DNA from: Phaeobacter sp. B1627
GTDB lineage: Bacteria; Pseudomonadota; Alphaproteobacteria; Rhodobacterales; Rhodobacteraceae
Direction of reading: 5' to 3'
DNA: 64,000 nucleotides
Assembly (NCBI RefSeq): GCF_006265095.1
Contig: NZ_VCNK01000012.1
Coordinates: 33,068 to 97,067 of the forward strand
Shown here: positions 18,642 to 27,163 of the stretch, in pieces
How positions within the stretch are numbered: the stretch's first letter is position 1
Layout of the letters: the number at the start of each line of letters is the position of its first letter
Made by a program: the position numbers and the translations under genes
Notes under the pieces: generated by a model
What the model was told of the DNA's origin: nothing
Seen by the model: the letters and a program-made list of their open reading frames with translations, nothing else
The model's database searches: none

Positions 18642-19430
18642 TTACTGGCCCATCTTGTAGTCAAGAAACCACGTCTTGTTGAGCGCATCCAGCGTCCCGT
18701 CTGCCTTCATCTCGGCCAGAGCCGCATTGACCGGGGCGACCAGATCGCTGCCTTTGGGAAAAATGAAACCGAAATCCTCGGTGCCCAGCGGCTCGCCCAC
18801 GATCTTGAGAGCGCCCCCCGCTGCGGCGACAACGCCATTGGCGGCCGTGCTGTCCGAAAGCGCCAGATCCACATCGCCCGCGCGCAGCGCCTGCAGCGAC
18901 GCGCCGAATGTCTCGAACAGTTTGATCCGCGGATTGGCTTCGTCCCCGTCGAGCACATCATAGACCGTCACGTAAAAGGGGGTCGTCCCCGGTTGTGCCG
19001 CCGCCAGCAGATCCGTATCGGCGGCAAAGCTTGCCGCATCGTCGAAACGGTCCTCATCCCCCGCGACAATCATCTGCATCTGTGAGGTCAGATATGTGTC
19101 CGAAAAGTCGACTTTTTCCCGGCGGTCATCGCGAATGGTAATCCCATTCATCGCCATGTCGTACTGGCCCGCCCCGATGGCCGGGATCATCGCGTCCCAG
19201 CTGGAGTTTTCATAAACGACGGTGATGTTGATACGCTTGGCGATTTCGGCAACCGCGTCATATTCCCAGCCGATTGCCGAACCGGAGGCGGGATCGACGA
19301 ATTGCAGCGGCGGGTATGTGTTTTCGGTCACCACCACCACTTCGCGCCCGCCGAGATCCGGCAGATCGGCGGCAGATACACCAGTGGCAAGAACAGCCGC
19401 CGCAGCGGCCAAAGCAAGAATACGGGTCAT
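18642..19430 (-). CDS. Amino-acid ABC transporter periplasmic binding protein
   Basis: 262 residues with a signal peptide ([20 protein letters not shown]). The family-3 binding-protein pattern is clear: [25 protein letters not shown] and a ligand-binding [23 protein letters not shown] block. It starts 2 bp after the stop of the MoeB-like gene, so it is probably in the dut-moeB-like transcript. The downstream hairpin probably raises its level above that of the permease. Confidence 0.94.
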   Translation of the reverse strand: MTRILALAAAAAVLATGVSAADLPDLGGREVVVVTENTYPPLQFVDPASGSAIGWEYDAVAEIAKRINITVVYENSSWDAMIPAIGAGQYDMAMNGITIRDDRREKVDFSDTYLTSQMQMIVAGDEDRFDDAASFAADTDLLAAAQPGTTPFYVTVYDVLDGDEANPRIKLFETFGASLQALRAGDVDLALSDSTAANGVVAAAGGALKIVGEPLGTEDFGFIFPKGSDLVAPVNAALAEMKADGTLDALNKTWFLDYKMGQ

Positions 19431-19432
19431 GG

Positions 19433-20512
19433 TCAGTTTTCTCCTGTCGAGGCCGGTACGATCCGGGACTGTCCACAGATGGGGCAGTCGGCGCGCGCAC
19501 TTAGGGTGATCCGGCGGGTTTCACCATAAAGGCCATCGTAGATCAACATCTGCGCGCGCAACACCTCTCCGGCACCCGAGATCTGCTTCACGGCCTCCAT
19601 CGCCATCATCGCCCCCAAAACGCCGGGCAAGGGGCCGATCACTCCCGCCTCGGCGCAGCTGGGTGCGAGGCCCGGCGCCGGTGCTTCGGGGAATATGCAC
19701 TGATAGCAAGGTCCGCCTCGCGCCGGGTCAAATACGGAAATCTGACCTTCCCATTGGCTCAACGCACCAGAAATCAATGGTTTTTCCTGCGCAACCGCCA
19801 CCCGATTGGCAAGATAGCGGGTGGCAAAATTATCGGATCCGTCGAGAATGAGGTCAAAGTCGGAAAACAGATCCGCCGCGATATCATCGCTCAACCGCCT
19901 GTTATAGGGGCGTACGGTGATAAACGGGTTCTGCGCCTCCATCGCGGCCTGTGCAGAAAACACCTTGGCGGTGCCAATATCGCGATCCCGGTGAATCACC
20001 TGCCGCTGGAGGTTGGCATTTTCGACGACATCGTCATCGATCACGCCGACTGTTCCAACCCCCGCCGCCGCCAGATATTGCAGCGCAGGCGCCCCGAGCC
20101 CCCCTGCCCCGATCACCAGGACACTTGCATCCTTCAACCGTTTCTGGCCAAGCCCCCCCACCTCTCGCAGCACAATATGGCGGGCATAGCGATTGAGTTC
20201 GACCTCGCTAAATGGCGGCGCCTCGGCACCGGATGCGGCCTGCGCCCCCTCCGCCCGCTCTGCCCGCGCCCGCAGGTGCTGCAGCCCCATGGTGTAGACC
20301 GCGACCAGCCCCCCGGCTCCCGCCAGAATGAACCACAGGCTGGCCGACCCTCCGGTCGCCTCACGCAGGGGGGCGCCGTCGGGCAGCGTCAGCTGCAGGA
20401 TGACGACTGCGGAAAAAAGCACCGTCAGCAGTGAAATTCGGACAGGGCGCGTCACCTGCATGAGACGCCCGCCCCACCAGATCATCGCCGCCAGGCCAAG
20501 CACAACAATCAC
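19433..20512 (-). CDS. moeB: Membrane-anchored MoeB/ThiF-family adenylyltransferase
   Basis: 359 residues. The C-terminal 250 residues form a typical E1-like domain with an ATP-binding [19 protein letters not shown] and the Arg-containing [14 protein letters not shown]. Zinc ligands appear as the CYQC and CPIC pairs, and a Cys lies in [14 protein letters not shown]. The enzyme adenylates the C-terminal Gly-Gly of a small sulfur carrier (MoaD or ThiS). The first ~110 residues are unusual: three hydrophobic segments (about 1-15, 26-42 and 59-77) and an Arg/Ala/Glu linker would tether it to the membrane. The GTG start at 20512 overlaps the dut stop (GTGA). Confidence 0.85.
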   Translation of the reverse strand: MIVVLGLAAMIWWGGRLMQVTRPVRISLLTVLFSAVVILQLTLPDGAPLREATGGSASLWFILAGAGGLVAVYTMGLQHLRARAERAEGAQAASGAEAPPFSEVELNRYARHIVLREVGGLGQKRLKDASVLVIGAGGLGAPALQYLAAAGVGTVGVIDDDVVENANLQRQVIHRDRDIGTAKVFSAQAAMEAQNPFITVRPYNRRLSDDIAADLFSDFDLILDGSDNFATRYLANRVAVAQEKPLISGALSQWEGQISVFDPARGGPCYQCIFPEAPAPGLAPSCAEAGVIGPLPGVLGAMMAMEAVKQISGAGEVLRAQMLIYDGLYGETRRITLSARADCPICGQSRIVPASTGEN

Positions 20513-20997
20513 GCGGCACCTCCAGAACCGGTGGACCCAAACCCTCCGGCACCACGATCCGTCTGCTGCGAAAAATCCTCCACGACCTCCAAAACCGGGC
20601 GCAAGATCGGGACAAACATCAGCTGAGCAATCCTTTCGCCGGGCTGAATGACAATCGGAGCATTGTCGGCCGGGTTTCGGTTCCACGCGCTGATAAAGAC
20701 CTGTCCCGTGTAATCCGCGTCGATCAGACCGACACCATTGCCCATCACCAGACCTTTTTTGTGGCCCAGCCCGGACCGTGGCAAAACCAGCGCCGCGCAT
20801 TGCATATCCTGCATGTGCAGTGCCAGACCGGATGGGATCAAAACGGCGGCGGCCTGCGGCTCCAGGGCAAGTTCGGCGTCGATGCAGGCATATAAATCGA
20901 CCGCCGCCGCTCCGGTGGTCTGATAGGTGGGCAGCCCCCATTCCCGGATGCGCGGATCAATAATTTTCAGTTCCACCGCAAAGCCCCCGTGCTGCAT
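20509..20997 (-). CDS. dut: dUTP diphosphatase
   Basis: Hydrolyses dUTP to dUMP and PPi, keeping uracil out of DNA and feeding dTMP synthesis. 162 residues containing the trimeric dUTPase motifs: AAAVDLYA, LPRSGLGHKKGL, GNGVGLIDADYTGQ, GERIAQLMF and the C-terminal P-loop-like RGAGGFGSTG. The ATG at 20997 has GAGGA upstream. The Gly-rich tail overlaps the GTG of the MoeB-like gene. Confidence 0.97.
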   Translation of the reverse strand: MQHGGFAVELKIIDPRIREWGLPTYQTTGAAAVDLYACIDAELALEPQAAAVLIPSGLALHMQDMQCAALVLPRSGLGHKKGLVMGNGVGLIDADYTGQVFISAWNRNPADNAPIVIQPGERIAQLMFVPILRPVLEVVEDFSQQTDRGAGGFGSTGSGGAA

Positions 20998-21320
20998 CTC
21001 GCCATCCTCATGCTCTTCTTCTGCCGACCCGTTCTTGGGCTGGCAGTGGTCATGTTGCGGTTATGCCCCGGAACACACCAGAAACGCCACCGGTCAAATG
21101 GTGGTCACGGTTCCTGTCCCTGCGACTCGTCGCGATCCGATGCTTCCTGTTCCGGGATGCGGGATCACCCCCGGGCAAATTTCGGGCAGTTGTGCCTGTG
21201 CGCCGGGAAAACTGCGGGACCGTGGGGTTGTCTGACCTTGGTGAAAACGGCGGGTCACGACGGTTTTGGCGACGGATCGCCCTCCCATGTATCTTTGGGC
21301 TTTGTCCGCTGCGACCGTCC
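20998..21320. other. Intergenic region between dut and the receiver-domain gene
   Basis: About 320 bp. No ORF here has family-like content or a ribosome-binding site. It lies upstream of dut and may hold a dut promoter, but I see no convincing -35/-10 pair and no RNA gene. Confidence 0.4.
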
Positions 21321-21686
21321 TCAGCCAGTGGGCAGCAGGTCCAAGAGGGCCAGTTGGATATCTTCTTCGGACGCAGGCTTTTGCACAATCCGCCCCCGCA
21401 CCGGCCGGGATTGCAGCTCGGCCACATTCTCCCTTTCGGTCAGCAGCAAGATCGGTATGGATTTCGCATTTGCCGCAGCCACGGCACGGTGGCAATCTTT
21501 TCCCCGTACCGTCAAATCCACGACACACAAATCAAAGCGCTGGCTTTGCAACATCTGGCAGGCATCGATTTCACTGGTGGCCAATTGAGGCGTCCCAATA
21601 CGGTTCATCAGGATCATGTTGCACAAAAGCTGACCGAGCAGGGCATCGTCTTCCAATACAAGGATCTCAATCTGATGATGTCTCAC
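21321..21686 (-). CDS. Stand-alone response-regulator receiver (CheY-like) protein
   Basis: About 121 residues consisting only of a receiver domain. Acidic pocket residues are in ILVLEDDALL, the phospho-acceptor Asp is in LCVVDLTVRG, the Thr is in LLLTERE and the conserved Lys is in IVQKPASEED. No output domain and no partner kinase gene is nearby. The start is uncertain: GTG at 21686 places the first beta strand immediately, while an in-frame TTG at 21746 after GGAAAG would add 20 residues. It lies between coaBC and dut, which often neighbour each other. Confidence 0.78.
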   Translation of the reverse strand: MRHHQIEILVLEDDALLGQLLCNMILMNRIGTPQLATSEIDACQMLQSQRFDLCVVDLTVRGKDCHRAVAAANAKSIPILLLTERENVAELQSRPVRGRIVQKPASEEDIQLALLDLLPTG

Positions 21687-22024
21687 TCGAGCACCATTGA
21701 GCCAAAATAGATCACACAGATGACACCGGGAATGCGTCCATTCCAATTCTTTCCAAGCGTATCAATCATTTAAAACTCAACCTCCAACTCGCGCCGATAT
21801 CAATATTTCCTTCAATACAGACACATAGCGAAATACAAAGCCCGAGTCGCAAAATTACAGCGACGCGCCCCTCGTCAATTTAGACCCAAAAAAGTTAACC
21901 GGCCAACTACCGTCCGTAAAAAAACGAACGCAGAACATTTGGAGAGGGCCCTGCCTGCCAGGCTTCTGACACATAGACTCCGAGGTCTTGGCTGTGTGCG
22001 TCTCCGCCTGCAACCCTGCCCGTA

Positions 22025-23221
22025 TTAACAGTCCAGAGCAGATGCGATACGCTTTGCCAGTCGCTCTGCAACCGCCTCTTTTGCCATACGAGGCCAGGTT
22101 TCCGCGCCGTCCTCACTGATAAGCGTCACCGCGTTTTCGCCGCCGCCCATTATGCCCGTCCCCGGGGACACATCATTGGCAACGATCCAGTCGCACCCTT
22201 TCCGGAGACGTTTCTCGCTCGCATATTCCAGAACGTTATTTGTTTCCGCGGCAAACCCCACAACCAGCGCCGGACGATTGGTCTTCATTGTCGATACGCG
22301 TTTCAGAATATCCGGGTTCTCGGCAAACTCCAGAACCGGCAGCCCCTCTTTGGTTTTCTTCATTTTTTGGCTTGCGGCCGATACAACGCGCCAATCCGCA
22401 ACAGCTGCGGCAAAGACGCCCGCATCCGCCGGCAGGGCCGCCAGGACCGCGGCCTCCATTTCGCGCGCGGTTTGCACCGGTACGACCTCTACGCCCTCGG
22501 GCGGGCGCACCGTTGCCGGGCCCGTGATGAAGACCACCTCCGCACCCAATGCCCGCAGAGCACGGGCCACCGCCGTCCCTTGCGCGCCCGAGGACCGGTT
22601 GGCGATATAACGTACCGGATCAATTGGCTCATGCGTCGGACCGGAGGTCACGATTATGCGCTTTCCCGCCAAAGGTCCCTTCTCGAATCTGGCGGCGACT
22701 GCGGCAACGATTTCCTCCGGTTCAGACAGCCGTCCGGGACCGAACTCACCGCAGGCCATGCCGCCTTGGTTTGGTCCGACCACCTCAATGCCATCGTCAA
22801 TGAGCCGCGCCAAATTGCGCTGCGTTGCCGGGTGTTCCCACATCCGGACGTTCATCGCCGGAGCGAGAAGCACCGGCGTGTCCGTCGCCAGCAAAAGCGT
22901 TGATGCCAGATCGTTCGCCAGCCCCTGCGCCATCTTGGCCATCAGATCCGCAGTCGCCGGCGCAACCACCACCAGATCGGCGCTGCGTGACAGTTGGATA
23001 TGCCCCATGTCAGCTTCTGCCGTCAGATCAAACAGGTCGCGATGCACGGCACAGCCGGCAAGGGCCGAGACCGAAAGAGGTGTCACAAACTCTTCGCCCG
23101 CCTTGGTGAGAACCGGAGTGACCCGCCCCCCCTGATCCTGCAGGCGTCGGATCAGATCCAGCGCCTTATAGGCCGCTATTCCGCCCCCGATGATCAGGAG
23201 AATGTGTTTACCTGCCAGCAT
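22025..23221 (-). CDS. coaBC: Bifunctional phosphopantothenoylcysteine decarboxylase / phosphopantothenate-cysteine ligase
   Basis: Two consecutive steps of coenzyme A synthesis. 398 residues. The N-terminal FMN-dependent CoaC domain has GGGIAAYKALDLIRRL, the active-site region APAMNVRMWEHPAT and the Cys motif GMACGEFGPGRL. The C-terminal CoaB domain starts near residue 188 with TSGPTHEPIDPVRYIANRS and contains GFAAET and an NDV motif. It is transcribed towards dut, with the receiver gene in between. Confidence 0.97.
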   Translation of the reverse strand: MLAGKHILLIIGGGIAAYKALDLIRRLQDQGGRVTPVLTKAGEEFVTPLSVSALAGCAVHRDLFDLTAEADMGHIQLSRSADLVVVAPATADLMAKMAQGLANDLASTLLLATDTPVLLAPAMNVRMWEHPATQRNLARLIDDGIEVVGPNQGGMACGEFGPGRLSEPEEIVAAVAARFEKGPLAGKRIIVTSGPTHEPIDPVRYIANRSSGAQGTAVARALRALGAEVVFITGPATVRPPEGVEVVPVQTAREMEAAVLAALPADAGVFAAAVADWRVVSAASQKMKKTKEGLPVLEFAENPDILKRVSTMKTNRPALVVGFAAETNNVLEYASEKRLRKGCDWIVANDVSPGTGIMGGGENAVTLISEDGAETWPRMAKEAVAERLAKRIASALDC

Positions 23222-23296
23222 GATGCGCCCTCATCCCTTGTCTTTTCACAATGCTACCGTGCCCATGGGAGAGAGGGAAATGCTTTTGCGCAGAAG

Positions 23297-24148
23297 CTAC
23301 CGGAAGGCGGCGCAGGGATCGGGACGGTCGACCGGATCCGCCGAAAGGACCACGTCAAACGTCCCGTCGATGCGGCTTCCTTCGGCCTGCCCAAGCACCC
23401 GAACCGAGACATGCGGCGCGGCCTGTGCCAGATACACCGGCACGCCACGATCCAGACGGGCGTGCCCGTTTCCGGTCACGATGACCACCGGCCCGCCCAC
23501 CTCATTCCAGGCCTGCAACGCCGCGCGCGCCAGACTGGCATCCCGCAGGCGTTGAATGTCGACCATCGCAGGCAACAGATCCTGAGGCAGCGCATCACAA
23601 TGAGCCGAAAGCTGGTCGGCTTCGCGGCGCATCTGCTCCGCTTCGGCCAAAGGCTGGTCGAGACCAAAGACCTCGGCATCCCGCGTTCCGAATGACGCAA
23701 CGATCCCGGATTGCATAGAGGCCCGCGCCTTGTCGCGTGGGACCATGGCCCCGAGGTGGCGCGCCGCACGTGCGGCCTCAAACACGGGTTGGTACAGGGC
23801 AAACTCAGGCCATCCCGAGGCGGACCAGTCCAGCAAATCGCCAAGGGTTTCAGGGCTTTCCAGTTCCGCAGGCGTCAGAAGCGCAGCTTGGGAGGGCGTC
23901 AGCATCTCCCATACGACCGCCGTGGGATCGAGTTCCGAGATCAGGCGCGCCTGAATGCGATGGTGCTCAGGATTGTCATGGGTTTCACCCAGAATGACGA
24001 TGTCTGCGGCGGATAGGATTTCTGCCGCCTGTTCTACCGTTTCTGACTGAGCGTAGGCACCACCCAAGCCAAATATTGCAGATCCGACAGAGCTGACAGC
24101 GGCGCGGGCGATGAATGAAACGGCATGGCGCCTGAATGGTATCCTCAT
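23297..24148 (-). CDS. ChaN-family (heme-binding/iron-regulated) protein
   Basis: 283 residues with an N-terminal signal-like segment ending GGAYA near residue 33. The hallmark ILGETHDNPEHHRIQ is followed by PTAVVWEMLTPSQ, and VVIVTGNGHARLDRGVP lies near the C-terminus; these define the ChaN/DUF399 family. Known members bind heme or iron and sit at the outer membrane; there is no lipobox Cys here. Its ATG overlaps the rpoH stop by 4 bp, implying co-expression with the stress sigma factor. Confidence 0.85.
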   Translation of the reverse strand: MRIPFRRHAVSFIARAAVSSVGSAIFGLGGAYAQSETVEQAAEILSAADIVILGETHDNPEHHRIQARLISELDPTAVVWEMLTPSQAALLTPAELESPETLGDLLDWSASGWPEFALYQPVFEAARAARHLGAMVPRDKARASMQSGIVASFGTRDAEVFGLDQPLAEAEQMRREADQLSAHCDALPQDLLPAMVDIQRLRDASLARAALQAWNEVGGPVVIVTGNGHARLDRGVPVYLAQAAPHVSVRVLGQAEGSRIDGTFDVVLSADPVDRPDPCAAFR

Positions 24149-25023
24149 AGGAGGAAGTTCTGCACCTCACGCGACTGGCCTTCAAGAGATTTTCGCATTT
24201 TCTGGAATGCAGCGGCTTCCAACTGACGGACGCGTTCCTTGGAGAGACCAAGCTCGCTGCCAAGGCTTTCCAACGTACGCGGCTGTTCCCGAAGTTTGCG
24301 TTCCCGCACGATAAACCGTTCGCGGTCGTTCAACCCATTGAGCGCGGTAATCAGCCATTCCCGCAGCTGGCGCGTGTCGTGATCTGCCTCGACCAGCTCG
24401 GCGGCCTGCTCGCTGTCATCCTCCAGCGCGTCGATCCACTCGCGGCCGTCCTCATCCGCCGATTGCACCGCATTCAAGGAAAAATCGGCCCCTGCCAAAC
24501 GGCCATCCATCATCTCCACGTCGCGCAGGGGAACGCCGATCTCCTCGGAAATCATTTGCTGCAGTTTGTGACGATCCAGCTCGACACCTTCGCTCTGCGC
24601 TTCGCGCTCCAGTTGCGCCTGCACCCGGCGTAGGTTGAAGAACAGAGACTTTTGGGACGATGTTGACCCGGTGCGCACCATCGACCAGTTGCGCATCACA
24701 TAGTCCTGAATCGACGCTTTGATCCACCAGACCGCATAGGTTGAAAAGCGCACCCCCCGGTCAGGATCAAATTTCTCGGCAGCTTTCATCAGGCCAAGAC
24801 CCGCTTCCTGTATCAGGTCGTTCATGGGGGCACCGTAGCGCCGGAACTTCGACGCCATCGATATAGCCAGACGCATATAGGCGGTGATCAACCGGTGCAG
24901 CGCCTGTACGTCGCGCTGATCGCGCCAGGCGTAGGCAAGCGCCAGCTCCGTTTCAGCGTCCAAAAGCTCGGCTTTCATGGCTCGCTTTGGAAGAGGGTTT
25001 TCAGATGTGTCATCCAGTGCCAT
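24145..25023 (-). CDS. rpoH: RNA polymerase heat-shock sigma factor, RpoH-II type
   Basis: 292 residues. Region 2 reads AYMRLAISMASKFRRYGAP through VRFSTYAVWWIKASIQDYV. The RpoH box appears as QKSLFFNLRRVQ. Region 4 ends LGLSKERVRQLEAAAFQKM. The N-terminus MALDDTSENPLPKRAMKAEL and the motif GAPMNDLIQEAGLGL resemble the RpoH-II paralogue of Rhodobacterales, which serves the singlet-oxygen/oxidative response downstream of RpoE; the paralogue assignment is from memory of the family. The ATG at 25023 follows AAGGGAG; the ORF extension upstream is not conserved. Confidence 0.93.
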   Translation of the reverse strand: MALDDTSENPLPKRAMKAELLDAETELALAYAWRDQRDVQALHRLITAYMRLAISMASKFRRYGAPMNDLIQEAGLGLMKAAEKFDPDRGVRFSTYAVWWIKASIQDYVMRNWSMVRTGSTSSQKSLFFNLRRVQAQLEREAQSEGVELDRHKLQQMISEEIGVPLRDVEMMDGRLAGADFSLNAVQSADEDGREWIDALEDDSEQAAELVEADHDTRQLREWLITALNGLNDRERFIVRERKLREQPRTLESLGSELGLSKERVRQLEAAAFQKMRKSLEGQSREVQNFLL

Positions 25024-25220
25024 TTTAAACTCCCTTTTCCATAAGCTACGTTTACAACGCGCGAGGGGCGGCTTTGGTTCAAAAATATTTTTGATGCGTA
25101 TCGAAAATGAACTGAGATTTCGGTAGTACGTCGGCAGCACAGCGCCGTAATGCCGTTTAGAAACCGAACAAATTTAGTGGCACAACGGGCAGCACACTTA
25201 CAACTTAGAGGTTAGACACC

Positions 25221-25739
25221 TTGGCAAGCAGAGTCACAGTTATTCTCGGCGGTGCGGCGTCCGGAAAATCGGCGTTTGCCGAACAAACATGCGTATCCAC
25301 AGGCAAAAACAGGATTTATTGGGCGACTTCACAAATACTTGACCCAGAGATGCAAGACAAGGTGGACCGCCACCTTGCCCAACGCGGAGGCGATTGGACC
25401 ACGATCGAGGACCCTCTGGACGTCGCGGCGGTTGCATCCCAGCTCTCGGGGGGGGATGTCCTGTTGATGGAGTGTGCCACGATGTGGCTGAGCAATCACC
25501 TCTTTGCCGATCATGATCTCGCAGCCGAGACCGACGCCCTTCTGGCCGCGTTTGCCGCCTGCCCGGCGGAAATCGTGGTGGTGACCAATGAAACCGGCCT
25601 TGGCATCGTCCCTGAAAACGCAGTGGCACGCCGGTTTCGCGAAGCGCAGGGGCGGTTCAATATCGCATTGTCCGCACGGGCGGATTGTGTCGTTCTGGTC
25701 GCCGCCGGCCTGCCACTGGTCCTGAAGGGCGCCCTGTGA
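25221..25739 (+). CDS. cobU: Adenosylcobinamide kinase / adenosylcobinamide-phosphate guanylyltransferase
   Basis: 172 residues. The P-loop GGAASGKSAFAEQ follows the first strand. The segment RIYWATSQILDPEMQDKVDRH and the TNETGLGIVPENAVARRFR block are characteristic of CobU/CobP. It activates cobinamide for nucleotide-loop assembly of vitamin B12. The TTG at 25221 is the only start that keeps the first beta strand, with GAGG about 9 bp upstream. It overlaps the next gene by 4 bp and is divergent from rpoH. Confidence 0.93.
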   Translation: MASRVTVILGGAASGKSAFAEQTCVSTGKNRIYWATSQILDPEMQDKVDRHLAQRGGDWTTIEDPLDVAAVASQLSGGDVLLMECATMWLSNHLFADHDLAAETDALLAAFAACPAEIVVVTNETGLGIVPENAVARRFREAQGRFNIALSARADCVVLVAAGLPLVLKGAL

Positions 25740-26317
25740 TCACCCGGTTCCATATGGTGCGGCACGGCCCCACCCACGCGCGCAGCATGGTCGGCTGGTC
25801 TGATCTGCCCGCGGACCTGTCAGACGCGGCTCAGCTGTCGCGCCTGGCGCAGATGTTGCCCCCTGAGGCGGTCGTGGTCTCATCCGACCTGATCCGCGCG
25901 GTGACGACGGCCGATGCCATTCAGGGATCCCGCCAGCGCCTGTCCCATACTGCGGATCTCCGGGAAATTCATTTCGGGGAGTGGGAGTTGCGGACCTGGC
26001 GCGAGGTGGATGCCGAAACCCCGGACCACATCCGCGCATTCTGGGAAACCCCCGGCACGATTGCCCCGCCCGGCGGAGAAAGCTGGAATGACCTGTCAAA
26101 ACGGGTCTCGACACGCATGGATCATCTGGCGCAGGCCCATGCCGGGTCGGATGTGATCGTTGTCGGTCACTTCGGTCAGATCCTCTGTCAGGTGCAACGG
26201 GCAGCGGCCCTGTCCCCCTCCGACGCATTCGGCCACAAGATCGACAACCTTTCGGTCACCCGCATAGATCACACCGACGGAAAGTGGATACCCGGCCCGA
26301 TCAATCAAATTTTGTGA
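25736..26317 (+). CDS. Histidine phosphatase family protein, probably alpha-ribazole phosphatase
   Basis: 193 residues with the catalytic RHG (MVRHGPTHARS), the downstream Arg in SDLIRAVTTADAI, the acidic REIHFGEWE and the second His in VVGHFGQIL. Coupling to cobU (GTG start overlapping its stop) suggests the CobC role, dephosphorylating alpha-ribazole phosphate in B12 synthesis. The family is broad, so the substrate is inferred from context. Confidence 0.85.
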   Translation: MITRFHMVRHGPTHARSMVGWSDLPADLSDAAQLSRLAQMLPPEAVVVSSDLIRAVTTADAIQGSRQRLSHTADLREIHFGEWELRTWREVDAETPDHIRAFWETPGTIAPPGGESWNDLSKRVSTRMDHLAQAHAGSDVIVVGHFGQILCQVQRAAALSPSDAFGHKIDNLSVTRIDHTDGKWIPGPINQIL

Positions 26318-26376
26318 TGGCTTCGCATATAAATATTCATTTTACTGATATTGAGAATATGCACTAGTGTCGCCCT

Positions 26377-27057
26377 ATGACATATACACTCTACATCGGT
26401 GATCGCATGTTTTCCAGCTGGTCTTTGCGCGGCTGGCTCATGCTTGAAAAGTTCTCCTTGCCCCATGACGTGCAGTTGGTGGGGCTGTATTCCGGCACAA
26501 TGGCGCAGGATCTTGCGCCCCTGGCGCCAGCCCGCCTCGTTCCGGCCCTGAGGCTGCCGGAGGGCACTGTGGTGGGGGAAACGCTGGCTATGGCGGAGAC
26601 GCTGGCCGAACGCCATCCCGATGCCCAGCTGTGGCCCGAGGATGCCGCCTGCCGTGCCACGGCGCGCTGGCTTTGTGCCGAAATGACCTCTGGTTTCAGC
26701 GCCTTGCGGGGCGACTGCCCGATGCAGCTGAACCACATCTGGCAGGGGTTTGCCCCCTCGCCGGCGGTTCTGAGCGACCTGGATCGTATTCAGACGCTGT
26801 TCGCGCATGCCAGATCCGTTTCAGGTCACAAAAGCGGGCCTCTGTTCGGGGCATATAGCCTCGCGGATGTTTTCTATACGCCCGTGGCGGCGCGGATCAT
26901 CGGATATGATCTGCCGGTCTCTGACGCCACACGCGCCTATTGCGCCACGCTTTTGAATGATCCCGCCGTGCACCAGTGGCAGAATATGGCCCGACAGGTC
27001 ACCTACGACCCCCTCCCCTACGCTCAGGACCTCGAACACCGGCCCTGGAGCGTCTGA
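26377..27057 (+). CDS. Glutathione S-transferase family protein
   Basis: 226 residues. The thioredoxin-like N-terminal domain contains GDRMFSSWSLRGWLML, whose SSWS segment resembles the serine-containing site of zeta/beta-like GSTs. A substrate-site proline lies in RLVPALRLPEG. The C-terminal helical domain starts near residue 90. A short AT-rich promoter-like stretch (26318-26376) separates it from the phosphatase gene. Substrate unknown. Confidence 0.88.
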   Translation: MTYTLYIGDRMFSSWSLRGWLMLEKFSLPHDVQLVGLYSGTMAQDLAPLAPARLVPALRLPEGTVVGETLAMAETLAERHPDAQLWPEDAACRATARWLCAEMTSGFSALRGDCPMQLNHIWQGFAPSPAVLSDLDRIQTLFAHARSVSGHKSGPLFGAYSLADVFYTPVAARIIGYDLPVSDATRAYCATLLNDPAVHQWQNMARQVTYDPLPYAQDLEHRPWSV

Positions 27058-27143
27058 CGATTTCGCGGCAGGTTTACGGCCAACTTAACCAATCAGTAAC
27101 CACGATTTCCAATGCTGCTGTCCGGGAGTTCCCACGTGAACTC

Positions 27144-27154
27144 GGGGGGGGGGG
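27144..27154 (+). repeat. Homopolymer of 11 G upstream of the comM-like start
   Basis: Eleven consecutive G, followed by AGAGCAGCA and the TTG start codon at 27164. The run overlaps the expected Shine-Dalgarno position. Confidence 0.8.
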
Positions 27155-27163
27155 AGAGCAGCA

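Noticed and set aside
16389..19085. 898-codon plus-strand ORF
   Set aside because: Antisense to dcp and the ABC transporter genes. Its translation is His/Arg/Gln-rich and unrelated to any family.
18675..19430. Possible frameshifted ATPase gene within the ABC region
   Set aside because: No Walker A or LSGGQ signature in any frame between 17.6 and 19.5 kb; the ATPase is simply absent.
20989..21588. Plus-strand ORFs between dut and coaBC
   Set aside because: They run antisense to the receiver gene and have shadow-like composition; the receiver frame on the minus strand has all conserved residues.
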